Position numbers and translations under genes: made by a program. A DNA stretch of 64,000 bases from JACCYJ01 sp038198775 (GTDB lineage Bacteria; Actinomycetota; Actinomycetes; Propionibacteriales; Nocardioidaceae): NCBI GenBank assembly GCA_038198775.1, contig JBBPZV010000001.1, positions 1 to 64,000 on the forward strand. Direction: 5' to 3'. The notes beneath the pieces were generated by a model that was not told the DNA's origin, ran no database searches, and saw only the letters and a list, made by a program, of their open reading frames with translations. This document shows, piece by piece, positions 43,719 through 54,548 of this stretch (position 1 is the stretch's first letter; each line of letters starts with the position of its first letter).

Positions 43719-44105
43719 ATGGCGGGAACAGACGGCGGAACCGGGCCGACCGGCCTCCTCAGGCGCGCACTGGGTCGGCTGGCGACGACCACGGGGGCGA
43801 TCGAGGCCGCTGAGCTGCAGCGTGATGCCGCGGTGGCCGGCTGCTGTCCGATCGCGGACACGCAGGACCGAGAGGTCGTGACCTTGCACGGCACGTTGCG
43901 CACCGTCACGCTCCGCCCGCGGACGGGGGTGTCCGCCCTGGAGGCGGAGCTCTACGACGGTTCGGGGACCGTCCGGCTGGTCTGGCTGGGGCAGCGGCGG
44001 ATCGCCGGCATCAGCCCCGGACGGCAGGTGACGGTGACCGGCCGCCTCGGTGTGAGCTGCGGGGAGCGCGTGCTGTACAACCCGCGCTACGAGATCTGCG
44101 TGTGA
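43719..44105 (+). CDS. OB-fold nucleic-acid-binding-like protein
   Basis: The 128-residue protein holds a single OB-fold like that of tRNA anticodon-binding or RecG-type domains: VVTLHGTLRTVTLRP, ELYDGSGTVRLVWLGQRRI and GRQVTVTGRLG. Ligand and role are unknown. ATG 43719 is preferred to the longer frame. The stop overlaps the DUF3159 GTG start by four bases. Confidence 0.8.
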   Translation: MAGTDGGTGPTGLLRRALGRLATTTGAIEAAELQRDAAVAGCCPIADTQDREVVTLHGTLRTVTLRPRTGVSALEAELYDGSGTVRLVWLGQRRIAGISPGRQVTVTGRLGVSCGERVLYNPRYEICV

Positions 44106-44779
44106 CCGAGCCGTTGACCGACGATCCCTCGGCGCTCACGAGTGTCGAGCGGGTCGTCCGCGCCCGGCTCGCAGCCGCGCTGGGCGGCCGACGCGGGATG
44201 CTGGAGGCGGCCGTACCCACGGCGGCGTTCACGCTGACCTGGGTGACCTTGCACGATCTGCGGGTCTCGCTGGTGCTGAGCGCCGGCCTCGCCGTCATCC
44301 TGCTCGGCGTCAGGCTGGCCCAGCGCCAGACGCCGCAGTTCGTGCTCAACAGCCTGTTCGGTATCGGTCTTGGTGCGGTGTTCGCGTCCCGGTCCGGTGA
44401 GGCCGCGGGGTTCTTCCTTCCGGGCATCCTCTACAACGCCGGTTATGGCTCGGTCATGGTGCTCAGCGTGCTGATCGGCTGGCCGGTCCTGGGGTTCCTG
44501 ATCGGCAGCGTCACCGGAGATGCCACCGGCTGGCACGCCGACCCCGACCTGGTGCAGCTGTGCAGCAGGTTGACGTGGGTGCTCGCGATCCCCTGCCTGC
44601 TGAGGGTGGTGGTGCAGTATCCCCTGTACCTGGCCGGTGAGGTGGGTTGGCTGGGCGTCGCCAAGATCGCCATGGGCTGGCCGCTCCAGGTCGCCGCCCT
44701 CGCGACCATCGCCTACCTCCTCAGCCGCAACCGCCCCCCAAACCCGACCATCCGTGAGTTCCGGTCCGACCATCCGTGA
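44102..44779 (+). CDS. DUF3159 family membrane protein
   Basis: The 225-residue protein has five or six hydrophobic segments, including MLEAAVPTAAFTLTWVTLHD, LVLSAGLAVILLGVRLAQRQ and MVLSVLIGWPVLGFLIGSV. It matches DUF3159, an actinobacterial family of unknown function that I recall beside the TrkA pair. Its last residues and its TGA (44777-44779) are encoded by two copies of an intergenic repeat, giving the tail TIREFRSDHP. Confidence 0.85.
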   Translation: MTEPLTDDPSALTSVERVVRARLAAALGGRRGMLEAAVPTAAFTLTWVTLHDLRVSLVLSAGLAVILLGVRLAQRQTPQFVLNSLFGIGLGAVFASRSGEAAGFFLPGILYNAGYGSVMVLSVLIGWPVLGFLIGSVTGDATGWHADPDLVQLCSRLTWVLAIPCLLRVVVQYPLYLAGEVGWLGVAKIAMGWPLQVAALATIAYLLSRNRPPNPTIREFRSDHP

Positions 44780-44863
44780 GTTTCGGCGCTGTTCGCGTCC
44801 ACAAGTCTCGGATGGTTGGACGGAAAGTCTCGGATGGTCGGGCGGAAACTCACGGATGGTCGG
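44744..44863. repeat. Five-copy 21-nt repeat cluster in opposed orientations
   Basis: Copies facing one way are CCGACCATCCGTGAGTTCCGG (44744-44764, given here as positions with core CCATCCGTGAG) and 44766-44786. Copies facing the other way, with core ACGGATGG or TCGGATGG, are 44803-44819, 44821-44841 and 44843-44863. The copies at 44766-44786 and 44843-44863 match as reverse complements at about 20 of 21 positions and could form a large hairpin. The cluster lies between two convergent genes and contains both of their stop codons. Confidence 0.85.
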
Positions 44864-45530
44864 GGGGGTGGGCGTCGGGGGAGAGGAGGACGGCGATCTC
44901 CTCCTCCTGCTGTTCGGCGGCGACGAAGAGCAGCTCGTCACCGGCCTCCAGCGACCGGTGGGGATCGGGAGTATGGACGCCGCCGTCGCGCAAGATCGCG
45001 ACCAGCGCCACGTCCACCGGCCACGCCACGTCGACGACGCGCCTGCCGACGTACGGCGAGCTCTCGGGCAGGGTCAGCTCGACCAGGTTGGCCTCGCTCT
45101 GCCGGAACGTGAACAGCCGCACGAGGTCGCCGACCGTGACGGCCTCCTCGACGAGCGCCGACATCAGCCGCGGCGTCGACACCGAGACGTCCACCCCCCA
45201 GGCCTCGTCGAACATCCACTCGTTGGCAGGGTGGTTGACCCGCGCCACGGTGCGGGGCACGGCGAACTCGGTCTTGGCGAGCAACGAGACGACCAGGTTC
45301 ACCTTGTCGTCACCGGTGGCAGCGATCACCACCTGACAGTTCCCGAGCTGCGCCTCCTCCAACGAGCTCATCTCGCAGGCGTCCGCGAGCAACCACTCGG
45401 CACCTGGGACCCGCTCGGTCTTGATCGCGTGGGAGTCCTTGTCGACGAGCAGCACCTGGTGGTCGTTGTCGAGCAGCTCCTGGGCGATCGAGCGCCCCAC
45501 CGCCCCGGCGCCCGCGATCGTGACCCGCAT
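44850..45530 (-). CDS. TrkA-type RCK potassium-transport regulator (second of pair)
   Basis: The 226-residue protein has an N-terminal nucleotide-binding fold (VTIAGAGAVGRSIAQEL, then LLVDKDS) and a C-terminal TrkA_C domain (VGRRVVDVAWPVDVALVAIL). Such proteins gate potassium channels or transporters in response to NAD(H) or nucleotides at the inner membrane face. Its ATG shares one base with the stop of the first TrkA gene (TGATG). Its own stop and the final DHP come from the repeat at 44843-44863. Confidence 0.87.
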   Translation of the reverse strand: MRVTIAGAGAVGRSIAQELLDNDHQVLLVDKDSHAIKTERVPGAEWLLADACEMSSLEEAQLGNCQVVIAATGDDKVNLVVSLLAKTEFAVPRTVARVNHPANEWMFDEAWGVDVSVSTPRLMSALVEEAVTVGDLVRLFTFRQSEANLVELTLPESSPYVGRRVVDVAWPVDVALVAILRDGGVHTPDPHRSLEAGDELLFVAAEQQEEEIAVLLSPDAHPPDHP

Positions 45531-46192
45531 CAGCGCTCCCTCGGACCGGAGGCCAACGCGGTCCTGACCGCTTCCTCCTGCGCGTCAAGCAAGAAGATGT
45601 TCACCATGTCACCGTGCTGGACGACCGTGTCGGGGTCGGGTATCAGCCCGGTCCCCAGCCGGGTGAGGAACGCGACCCGGGCACCGGTGCCGCGTTGCAG
45701 CTCCAGCACCGTGTGGCCGACCCAGGCGCGGGGCGCGGCCACCTGGTCCACCCGGACGGTGCCGGACGGGTCCCGCCACAGCGGTTCGGCGTCCGGGGGC
45801 AGGATCCGGCGTGTCACCTGGTTCGCCGCCCACGTCACCGTCGCCACCGTCGGGATGCCCAGCCGCTCGTAGACCTCCGCCCTGCGGGGGTCGTAGATCC
45901 GCGCCACAACGTTGTCGAGTCCGAACTGCTCGCGGGCGACCCGGGCGGAGATGATGTTGGAGTTGTCCCCGCTGGAGACGGCCGCGAACGCCCCGGCCCG
46001 CTCGATGCCGGCACGGACGAGCACGCCTCGGTCGAAGCCGATGCCTGGCACCTGGCTACCGCTGAACGAGGGTCCCAGACGCCGGAACGCGTCCGGGTTC
46101 TGGTCGATGATCGCCACGCTGTGTGCGCGCTGTTCGAGGATCCGCGCAAGCGTGGAGCCGACCCGGCCGCACCCCATGACTACTACGTGCAC
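45530..46192 (-). CDS. TrkA-type RCK potassium-transport regulator (first of pair)
   Basis: The 220-residue protein begins VHVVVMGCGRVGSTLARIL with the Rossmann motif GCGRVG, followed by a TrkA_C domain (GHTVLELQRGTGARVAFLTR). GTG 46192 is preferred to 46231 because the extra residues are Arg-rich and the family usually begins just before the glycine motif. The pair resembles the CeoB/CeoC proteins of mycobacteria. A KUP/KimA-like permease gene starts divergently 99 nt away. Confidence 0.86.
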   Translation of the reverse strand: MHVVVMGCGRVGSTLARILEQRAHSVAIIDQNPDAFRRLGPSFSGSQVPGIGFDRGVLVRAGIERAGAFAAVSSGDNSNIISARVAREQFGLDNVVARIYDPRRAEVYERLGIPTVATVTWAANQVTRRILPPDAEPLWRDPSGTVRVDQVAAPRAWVGHTVLELQRGTGARVAFLTRLGTGLIPDPDTVVQHGDMVNIFLLDAQEEAVRTALASGPRER

Positions 46193-46277
46193 GGCGTGTC
46201 CCCGAGCCCTTCTGCGCGTCCTGGTCGGCACGCCGACGCTACACCTGCAACCGCGGGTCCCGGCGCCGCGCGTGGTC

Positions 46278-46283
46278 TAGCAT
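46278..46283 (+). promoter_or_regulatory. -10 hexamer for a likely leaderless KimA-like permease transcript
   Basis: TAGCAT lies 8 nt before GTG 46292, and no Shine-Dalgarno sequence is visible, as expected for a leaderless mRNA. Confidence 0.45.
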
Positions 46284-46291
46284 CGCCGCCT

Positions 46292-48346
46292 GTGGCCATC
46301 GCCGGTGCGGTGAAGCGCCTGCTGGTCGGGCGCAAGCTGCGCAGCGCCCAGCTCCACGAGACCTTGCTGTCCAAGCGGGTGGCGCTGCCGGTCTTCGCCA
46401 GCGACGCCCTCTCGTCGGTCGCGTACGCACCGGACGAGATCTTCCTCGTGCTCTCGGCCGCTGGGGTGTCGGCGTACACGTTCTCGTGGAAGGTCGGCAT
46501 CGCGGTCGCGGTCGTGATGTTGGCGGTGGTCACGTCCTACCGGCAGAACGTCCAGGCCTATCCCAGCGGCGGCGGCGACTACGAGGTCACGACGACCAAC
46601 CTGGGTGACGTCCCCGGCCTCGTCGTCGCCAGCGCACTGCTCGTGGACTACGTCCTCACGGTGGCCGTCTCGATCTCGTCGGCGGCGCAGTACGCGGCCG
46701 CGGCGGTCGACGGCCTGCGCGGCCACCAGGTGCTGATCGCGGTGCTGGCCACCGTGTTCTTGATGGCCATGAACCTGCGGGGGGTGCGGGAGTCGGGCAC
46801 CGCCTTCGCGGTACCGACGTACCTGTTCATGACGGCGATCTTCGGGATGGCCCTGTGGGGGTTCGCGCGCTACCTGCTCGGTGGCCTCCCGCTGGCCGCG
46901 AGCGCCGACTACACGCTGCGCACGCACCGGGACTTCGTCGGGGGATTCGGCAGCCTGGGCTTCGCGTTCTTGCTGTTGCGGTCGTTCTCCTCCGGCTGCG
47001 CCGCGCTCACCGGCGTGGAGGCGATCTCCAACGGGGTGCCGGCGTTCCGCAAACCCAAGGGCCGCAACGCCGCCACGACGCTGCTGCTGCTCGGCGCCAT
47101 CGCGATCACGATGGCCCTCAGCATCATCACGCTGGGCAACCTGATGCGGGTCCGGGTCGCCGACGAGCCGGCCCGCGACCTGTTGCTTCCCAACGGTCGC
47201 CCGGTCGGCCCCGGCTACCACCAGGACCCGGTCATCGGGCAGCTGGCACAGGGCATCTTCGACAACTTCGATGGCGGCTTCTACTTCGTCACGGCGGCGA
47301 CCGGGGTGATCTTGGTGCTTGCCGCGAACACGGCGTACAACGGCTTCCCCGTCCTCACCTCGATCCTGGCCCGCGACGGGTACCTCCCGCGCCAGCTCGA
47401 CACCCGTGGGGACCGGCTGGCGTTCAGCAACGGCATCATCGTGCTCGCCGGGTTCGCCGTGATCTTGATCGTGGCGTTCGACGCCGAGGTCACCCGCCTC
47501 ATCCAGCTCTACATCGTCGGCGTGTTCGTCTCGTTCACCGCCAGTCAGACCGGCATGATCCGCCACTGGAACCGGGCGCTGAGGTCCGAGCCCGATGCCG
47601 GCGGGCGGGCACAGATGAGGCGCAGCCGGGCCATCAACGCCTTCGGCCTCAGCGTCACCGGACTGGTGCTGGTGGTGGTGCTGGTTACCAAGTTCGTCCA
47701 CGGTGCCTACATCGCGATCTTGGCGATGACCGCGGTCTTCTTCTTGATGCAGGCAATCTCGCGCCACTACGACCGGGTCAACCGCGAGCTGGTGGCCGAC
47801 GACTTCGACACCGCGCTGCCGTCGCGGGTGCACGCGATCGTGCTGGTGTCGCGGCTGCACAAACCGGCGATGAGGGCTCTGGGGTTCGCCCGCGCGTCCC
47901 GGTTCAACACGCTGGAGGCGGTCACCGTCGACGTCGAACCAGCCAAGACCGCCCAGCTGCTCGAGGACTGGGACCGCCACGACCTGCCGGTGCCGCTGAA
48001 GGTGCTCGACTCCCCGTACCGGGAGTTCCTCCGGCCGGTGGTGCGCTACGTCCGGGAGCTGCGCCGAGAGTCGCCGCGCGATCTCGTCGCGGTGTTCATC
48101 CCCGAGTACGTCGTCGGCCACTGGTGGGAGCAGCTGCTGCACAACCAGAGCGCGTTGCGCCTCAAGGGCCGGTTGCTCTTCACGCCTGGCGTCATGGTGA
48201 CCAGCGTGCCGTACCAGCTGGAATCCTCGGCGGCGGCGGCCCGGCGGCTGGAGCGGGTCCAGCACGTGCCCGGTGAGGTGCGGCGCGGCGCCCCCGCTCG
48301 CGCCGAGCACAGCGGGTCCCAGCCGGAGGACCCGACCCGGCCGTGA
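46292..48346 (+). CDS. APC/KUP-superfamily permease, KimA-like (likely potassium importer)
   Basis: The 684-residue protein starts with VKRLLVGRKLRSAQ and LPVFASDALSSVAYAPDEI, which closely resemble the start of Bacillus KimA, a proton-coupled potassium importer of the KUP family. About 12 hydrophobic segments follow, then a soluble C-terminal domain of some 180 residues. Database labels are usually 'APC amino acid permease'. The potassium role is inferred from this similarity and from the divergent TrkA/RCK pair. The open frame reaches 45614, but that part overlaps trkA and lacks membrane segments, so GTG 46292 is used. Confidence 0.8.
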   Translation: MAIAGAVKRLLVGRKLRSAQLHETLLSKRVALPVFASDALSSVAYAPDEIFLVLSAAGVSAYTFSWKVGIAVAVVMLAVVTSYRQNVQAYPSGGGDYEVTTTNLGDVPGLVVASALLVDYVLTVAVSISSAAQYAAAAVDGLRGHQVLIAVLATVFLMAMNLRGVRESGTAFAVPTYLFMTAIFGMALWGFARYLLGGLPLAASADYTLRTHRDFVGGFGSLGFAFLLLRSFSSGCAALTGVEAISNGVPAFRKPKGRNAATTLLLLGAIAITMALSIITLGNLMRVRVADEPARDLLLPNGRPVGPGYHQDPVIGQLAQGIFDNFDGGFYFVTAATGVILVLAANTAYNGFPVLTSILARDGYLPRQLDTRGDRLAFSNGIIVLAGFAVILIVAFDAEVTRLIQLYIVGVFVSFTASQTGMIRHWNRALRSEPDAGGRAQMRRSRAINAFGLSVTGLVLVVVLVTKFVHGAYIAILAMTAVFFLMQAISRHYDRVNRELVADDFDTALPSRVHAIVLVSRLHKPAMRALGFARASRFNTLEAVTVDVEPAKTAQLLEDWDRHDLPVPLKVLDSPYREFLRPVVRYVRELRRESPRDLVAVFIPEYVVGHWWEQLLHNQSALRLKGRLLFTPGVMVTSVPYQLESSAAAARRLERVQHVPGEVRRGAPARAEHSGSQPEDPTRP

Positions 48347-48372
48347 CAACCGGACATGGCTGGTAGCCGTGT

Positions 48373-48388
48373 ATCTTGATATCGAGAT
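48373..48388. promoter_or_regulatory. Dyad operator upstream of aconitase (MarR-family-like)
   Basis: ATCTTGATATCGAGAT is a near-perfect 16-nt palindrome with one mismatched pair. It lies just before the -10-like TACATT (48389-48394) in the acnA upstream region, so a bound protein would block the promoter. It resembles the sites of MarR-type regulators such as Streptomyces TamR, which I recall as controlling aconitase; the match is from memory. Confidence 0.5.
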
Positions 48389-48470
48389 TACATTTTCCGG
48401 GCGGGCGGCCGTGGTGCCGCGACGCCCAGGTCGGCAAGATGGCCGAGCAGCCCCGAAGCGAGGAGACCTC

Positions 48471-51302
<2,832 letters not shown>

Positions 51303-51426
51303 GCGCCTCGGTCGGCGCGGCCCCGCGGATACTCCCGACCAGTGGCGAGCGGCGGCCACCTGCGCGTCGGGAGATCGGCTGCCTGCAAGCTTCGCCGCTG
51401 TCGGGTGCGGGTGGCATCCTGCGGCC

Positions 51427-51810
51427 ATGGCCGGCCGAACGACCGAGGGTGTCGCACCGCCCGGCTGGCCGACGCCAGTGCCGCCGCCGGGCGCACCCGG
51501 CTGGGAGGACGCCGCCGTGTCCTGGCTGCTCGACCTGTGCCCACCCGAGTACCGCGGCTACTCCGGTCTGCGGCGCCATGCGGTGGTGCTCGCACGTTTC
51601 AGCGTGCTGCACGTGGAGGCGATGCAGTCGGCCGCCCGCCGGGGCCTGTCGGAGGGCCGCACCTCGCTGCGCGGGGTCGTAGGCACCGAGGTGGTGGAGC
51701 GGGCCATGGCCACCTGGTCGTTGGAGGAGGCTCGGCTGGGGGCCCTGCGGAGGTCGGTCGGCCTGGTCGAGGCCGCGCTGCGCGGTCGCCGGTTCCCGGC
51801 CCGGCTGTGA
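51427..51810 (+). CDS. Conserved hypothetical protein
   Basis: This 127-residue protein has a Pro-rich N-terminus (residues 8-26) and a helical rest with LLDLCPPEYRGYSGLRRHAVVLARFSVLHVEA split over two helices. No membrane segment or enzyme motif is seen. I recall similar small proteins downstream of actinobacterial aconitase genes, but no function is known. Confidence 0.7.
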   Translation: MAGRTTEGVAPPGWPTPVPPPGAPGWEDAAVSWLLDLCPPEYRGYSGLRRHAVVLARFSVLHVEAMQSAARRGLSEGRTSLRGVVGTEVVERAMATWSLEEARLGALRRSVGLVEAALRGRRFPARL

Positions 51811-51835
51811 CGGGCGGGCCGGGCCGCTCAGCGGG

Positions 51836-51841
51836 CACAAT
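51836..51841 (+). promoter_or_regulatory. -10-like hexamer for a leaderless flavin-reductase-like gene
   Basis: CACAAT lies exactly six nucleotides before GTG 51848, with no ribosome site. The first base departs from TANNNT, so support is modest. Confidence 0.35.
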
Positions 51842-51847
51842 GACCTG

Positions 51848-52363
51848 GTGACGATCCACTCGGCGCACCCGTTCCTGCCACCGGAGGAGGCCCGCGACCC
51901 GGTTCGCAGGCTCCGAGGCAGGCTCGGCTCGGCCGTGACGCTGTGGACGGCGGGTCACCCCCCCGAGGCCGCGGGGTTGACGGTGTCGTCGATGCTGGTG
52001 GCGGCGGGAGATCCGGGCCGGCTGTTCGGGCTGCTCGACCCCGAGGCCGACCTCGTGGACGCCCTGGCCACCACCGACCGGTTGGCGGTCAGCATCCTCG
52101 GCTGGCCGCACCGGGCGCTGGCCGACGCCTTCGCGGGCGTTGCGCCCGCTCCCGGCGGGCCGTTCCGGCTGGGGACCTGGCAGCAGACCGACTGGGGGCC
52201 CGCACCGACCGACGGGCTCGGCTGGGCGGGCTGCCGCCTGGCCGGCGAGCCGCGCGGTGCCGGCTGGTCGCTGCTGGTGGAGGCGACGATCGAGCACGTC
52301 GAGCTTCCGGACGCAGACGCCCAGCCGCTGCTGCACCGGCGGGGTCGCTACCTCACCGCATGA
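51848..52363 (+). CDS. Flavin reductase-like (FMN-binding split-barrel) protein
   Basis: The 171-residue protein matches the flavin_reduct fold. It starts DPVRRLRGRLGSAVTLWTAG, continues AAGLTVSSMLVAAGDPGRLFGLL and RLAVSILGWPHRALADAFAG, and ends in a strand HVELPDADAQPLLHRRGRYL. Such proteins bind FMN and may reduce flavins for a monooxygenase or a small substrate. No partner oxygenase is nearby. Its stop overlaps the convergent gene's end by 11 nt. Confidence 0.82.
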   Translation: MTIHSAHPFLPPEEARDPVRRLRGRLGSAVTLWTAGHPPEAAGLTVSSMLVAAGDPGRLFGLLDPEADLVDALATTDRLAVSILGWPHRALADAFAGVAPAPGGPFRLGTWQQTDWGPAPTDGLGWAGCRLAGEPRGAGWSLLVEATIEHVELPDADAQPLLHRRGRYLTA

Positions 52364-53492
52364 ACTCCGAGCGGTAGGACCGCATGCTGTGCCCGGCGAG
52401 CGTGCAGGCCCCCGTAGACGTCGTGCAGCGCACGAACCGGACCCGAGACCCGCCGCGTGAGTAGACCGGGAACACCACGGTGCGCTCGTCCTCCCACGCC
52501 ACCTGTCCGCGCGCGGCCGCCTCGATCAGCGGGATCGGCACCGCCGCCCGGTGCCCACTGTGCAGGTCGACAGCCTGCCCGCCCCTGGTCAGCACGACCG
52601 TTCCCCGGGGGGAGAGCCCGACCGGGTCAGCGTCGTCACACGCCTGGTACTGCGTGGTCAGGATTGCCGTCCGCGAGACCTCGACGACCCGGCCGCAGGA
52701 ACGCCGCACGGTGTCGAGCAGCACGGCACCGTCGCCGGGGGCGCCGGACACCCGGATCGGCAGCGTCCGCGGCTGGGTGCCCGGCCGCCACAGCCGGGCG
52801 CGGCCACGGGCGTCGAGGTAGACGATCCCCGGCCGGAGCCAGCCGAAGACCGACTTCTCGTCCCCGGGAAACCGCGCCACCGTGCGGCCGGTCGCTACCT
52901 CGACGACCCGGCCGCCATATGCGATCCGGGCTCGATCGGGCGACAGCGCCGCGCCGCCGGGGGCGCCCGGCACCGGAGGTGGCAGCGGTCGGGCCCTGGC
53001 GCTGCCCGCCGACACCACGACGTACGGAGTAGCCATCGCCGGCGTCCCGAACTGGTGCAGGACCACCCCGTCGCGGACACGACCGACGACGCCGCCGTCG
53101 CCGCTGGGGATCGCGTAGCTGAAGCCGGGCCCGAACAGCACCCCGTGGGAGACGTACGGCACCTGCGGGGACACGTCCGTGGGCAGCGTCGAGGCCCACT
53201 GGTACGGCCGCGCGGGCTGGACCGAGCCGGTGGCGGGGGTGGTGGTTCTGATGGCCGGAGCCGTCGGCGCCGACGTCGTGGCAGGTTGCCGCGACCCGAG
53301 GGTCGCCACGGCCCCGGCAGCGGCGAGCACGAGGGCGACCAGGCCACCACCGGCCGAGACCACGATCCGGCGCCGGCGTCTCGCGGCCACCGCGTCGGCG
53401 TAGATGTGGGGGACCAGCTGCGGGCCGAGCGAGACGTCGTCGGTCTCGGACCGCATCCGGCGGCCCAGCAGCTCACCGACCGGGTCAGGCAT
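52353..53492 (-). CDS. Membrane-anchored beta-propeller-like partner of an ECF sigma factor
   Basis: The 379-residue protein has a cytoplasmic N-terminus of about 40 residues, one transmembrane helix (VSAGGGLVALVLAAAGAVATL) and a long extracytoplasmic part. That part has repeated strand motifs (GGAALSPDRARIAYGG, VFGWLRPGIVYLDARG) suggesting a WD/TolB-like propeller and ends with Cys pairs. ATG 53492 overlaps the sigma gene stop by eight bases. The layout of a small cytoplasmic region, one helix and a sensor domain fits an anti-sigma or signalling partner; no known anti-sigma domain is recognised. Confidence 0.7.
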   Translation of the reverse strand: MPDPVGELLGRRMRSETDDVSLGPQLVPHIYADAVAARRRRRIVVSAGGGLVALVLAAAGAVATLGSRQPATTSAPTAPAIRTTTPATGSVQPARPYQWASTLPTDVSPQVPYVSHGVLFGPGFSYAIPSGDGGVVGRVRDGVVLHQFGTPAMATPYVVVSAGSARARPLPPPVPGAPGGAALSPDRARIAYGGRVVEVATGRTVARFPGDEKSVFGWLRPGIVYLDARGRARLWRPGTQPRTLPIRVSGAPGDGAVLLDTVRRSCGRVVEVSRTAILTTQYQACDDADPVGLSPRGTVVLTRGGQAVDLHSGHRAAVPIPLIEAAARGQVAWEDERTVVFPVYSRGGSRVRFVRCTTSTGACTLAGHSMRSYRSEFMR

Positions 53493-53976
53493 CGCCGCCC
53501 TGCTGGCGGAGCACCGCAAGGGCGTCGGCCGCGGCGGCGGTGACCACGCGGCGAGAGCACGTCAGGACTTGGGCGATCTCGTCGTCGCAGAGGCCGTCGT
53601 GATAGCGCAGCACCACGACGGCGCGCTGCAAGCCGGGCAGACCGGCCAGGTAGGGCCACAGCTCTAGCCGGTCCTCGAGGCGGGCCAGGTCCTCTGGGCC
53701 GAGTGCCGCAGTGGTGAGCGTGCCGGGTGCTCCCGGCGCCGGCCGCGCCGGCTGCGTTCGGCCGAGGGCCGCCCGCGCGAGGACGCTCCGGGCGTACGGC
53801 TCGGCCGCCTCCGGACGGCGGATACGTCCCCAGGCGAGGTAGGTCTTGGTCGTCGCCGTCCGCACCAGCCGCTCCGCAGCCCCCCGGTCGCCGGAGCAGA
53901 GCAGGACCGCGGTCCGCAGCAGGGCCGTCGAGCGCGACTCGACGAAGCGCCGAAAGCCGGGTTCGGGTTCCGCCAC
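53485..53976 (-). CDS. SigE-family ECF-type RNA polymerase sigma factor
   Basis: The 163-residue protein has sigma region 2 (FRRFVESRSTALLRTAVLLCSGDRGAAERLVRTA, with KTYLAWGRI) and region 4 (LPGLQRAVVVLRYHDGLCDDEIAQVLTCS). This is the layout of Streptomyces 'SigE family' sigma factors (TIGR02983 type). Start GTG 53976 has AGGAGG 5 nt upstream. The expected region 4 recognition helix is short and ends in SRRVVTAAAADAL. It overlaps the membrane-anchored partner gene and probably responds to it. Confidence 0.83.
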   Translation of the reverse strand: MAEPEPGFRRFVESRSTALLRTAVLLCSGDRGAAERLVRTATTKTYLAWGRIRRPEAAEPYARSVLARAALGRTQPARPAPGAPGTLTTAALGPEDLARLEDRLELWPYLAGLPGLQRAVVVLRYHDGLCDDEIAQVLTCSRRVVTAAAADALAVLRQQGGDA

Positions 53977-54031
53977 CGCCACCTCCTGCCCCCTCCACTC
54001 TTGCAGCGTGCCACGGGCGGGCAGCCGCGGA

Positions 54032-54445
54032 TCAGTCCACCAGCGCGGCCCGCAACCGGTCGGCGTAAGCCGCTGCCTCCGCCTCGTCGGCGTACTTCGT
54101 GCGGGGCCAGAAGAAGCCGCGCAGGCCGTCCTTGCGGCGCCGTGGCACCACGTGCACGTGCAGGTGCGGCACGCTCTGGCTGACCGTGTTGTTGACGGCG
54201 ACGAAGCTGCCCGGTGCGTCACATGCCCGCTGCACGGCGGTTGACACCCGCTGCACCTGCCCGAACAGCGGCGCGAGCAGTTCCCCGGGCAGGTCGCCCA
54301 GCGTCTCGTGGTGGGCTCGGGGGACGACGAGGACGTGACCCTTGAACACCGGCCGGTCGTCGAGGAAGCCGACAGCGTGCTCGGCGTCCAGGACCTGGTA
54401 CGCCGCGGTCAACCCGGCCACGATCTGACAGAACAAGCAGCCCAC
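54032..54445 (-). CDS. HIT family nucleotide hydrolase/transferase
   Basis: The 137-residue protein starts CLFCQIVAG with the usual Cys pair and carries the catalytic histidine triad SVPHLHVHVVPR near residues 92-103. HIT proteins cleave nucleoside phosphoramidates or dinucleoside polyphosphates. It is divergent from dxs, sharing the roughly 100-nt gap at 54446-54548. Confidence 0.92.
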   Translation of the reverse strand: MGCLFCQIVAGLTAAYQVLDAEHAVGFLDDRPVFKGHVLVVPRAHHETLGDLPGELLAPLFGQVQRVSTAVQRACDAPGSFVAVNNTVSQSVPHLHVHVVPRRRKDGLRGFFWPRTKYADEAEAAAYADRLRAALVD

Positions 54446-54507
54446 CCGCCGCAGCGTACGTCGGCCGACCGGCCCTGAACGTCCGTCGGCCTACCATCGA
54501 GGGCAAC

Positions 54508-54513
54508 TAGGAT
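54508..54513 (+). promoter_or_regulatory. Possible -10 element of dxs
   Basis: TAGGAT fits TANNNT and would give a leader of about 28 nt carrying GGAGG (54535-54539). No -35 match is visible; TACCAT at 54492 is an alternative. Confidence 0.35.
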
Positions 54514-54548
54514 CGGCTTTTCGCGCAGGATCACGGAGGCGTTGGCGA

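Noticed and set aside
45614..46291. 226-residue upstream extension of the KimA-like permease
   Set aside because: It lies over the TrkA gene on the other strand and has no membrane segments.
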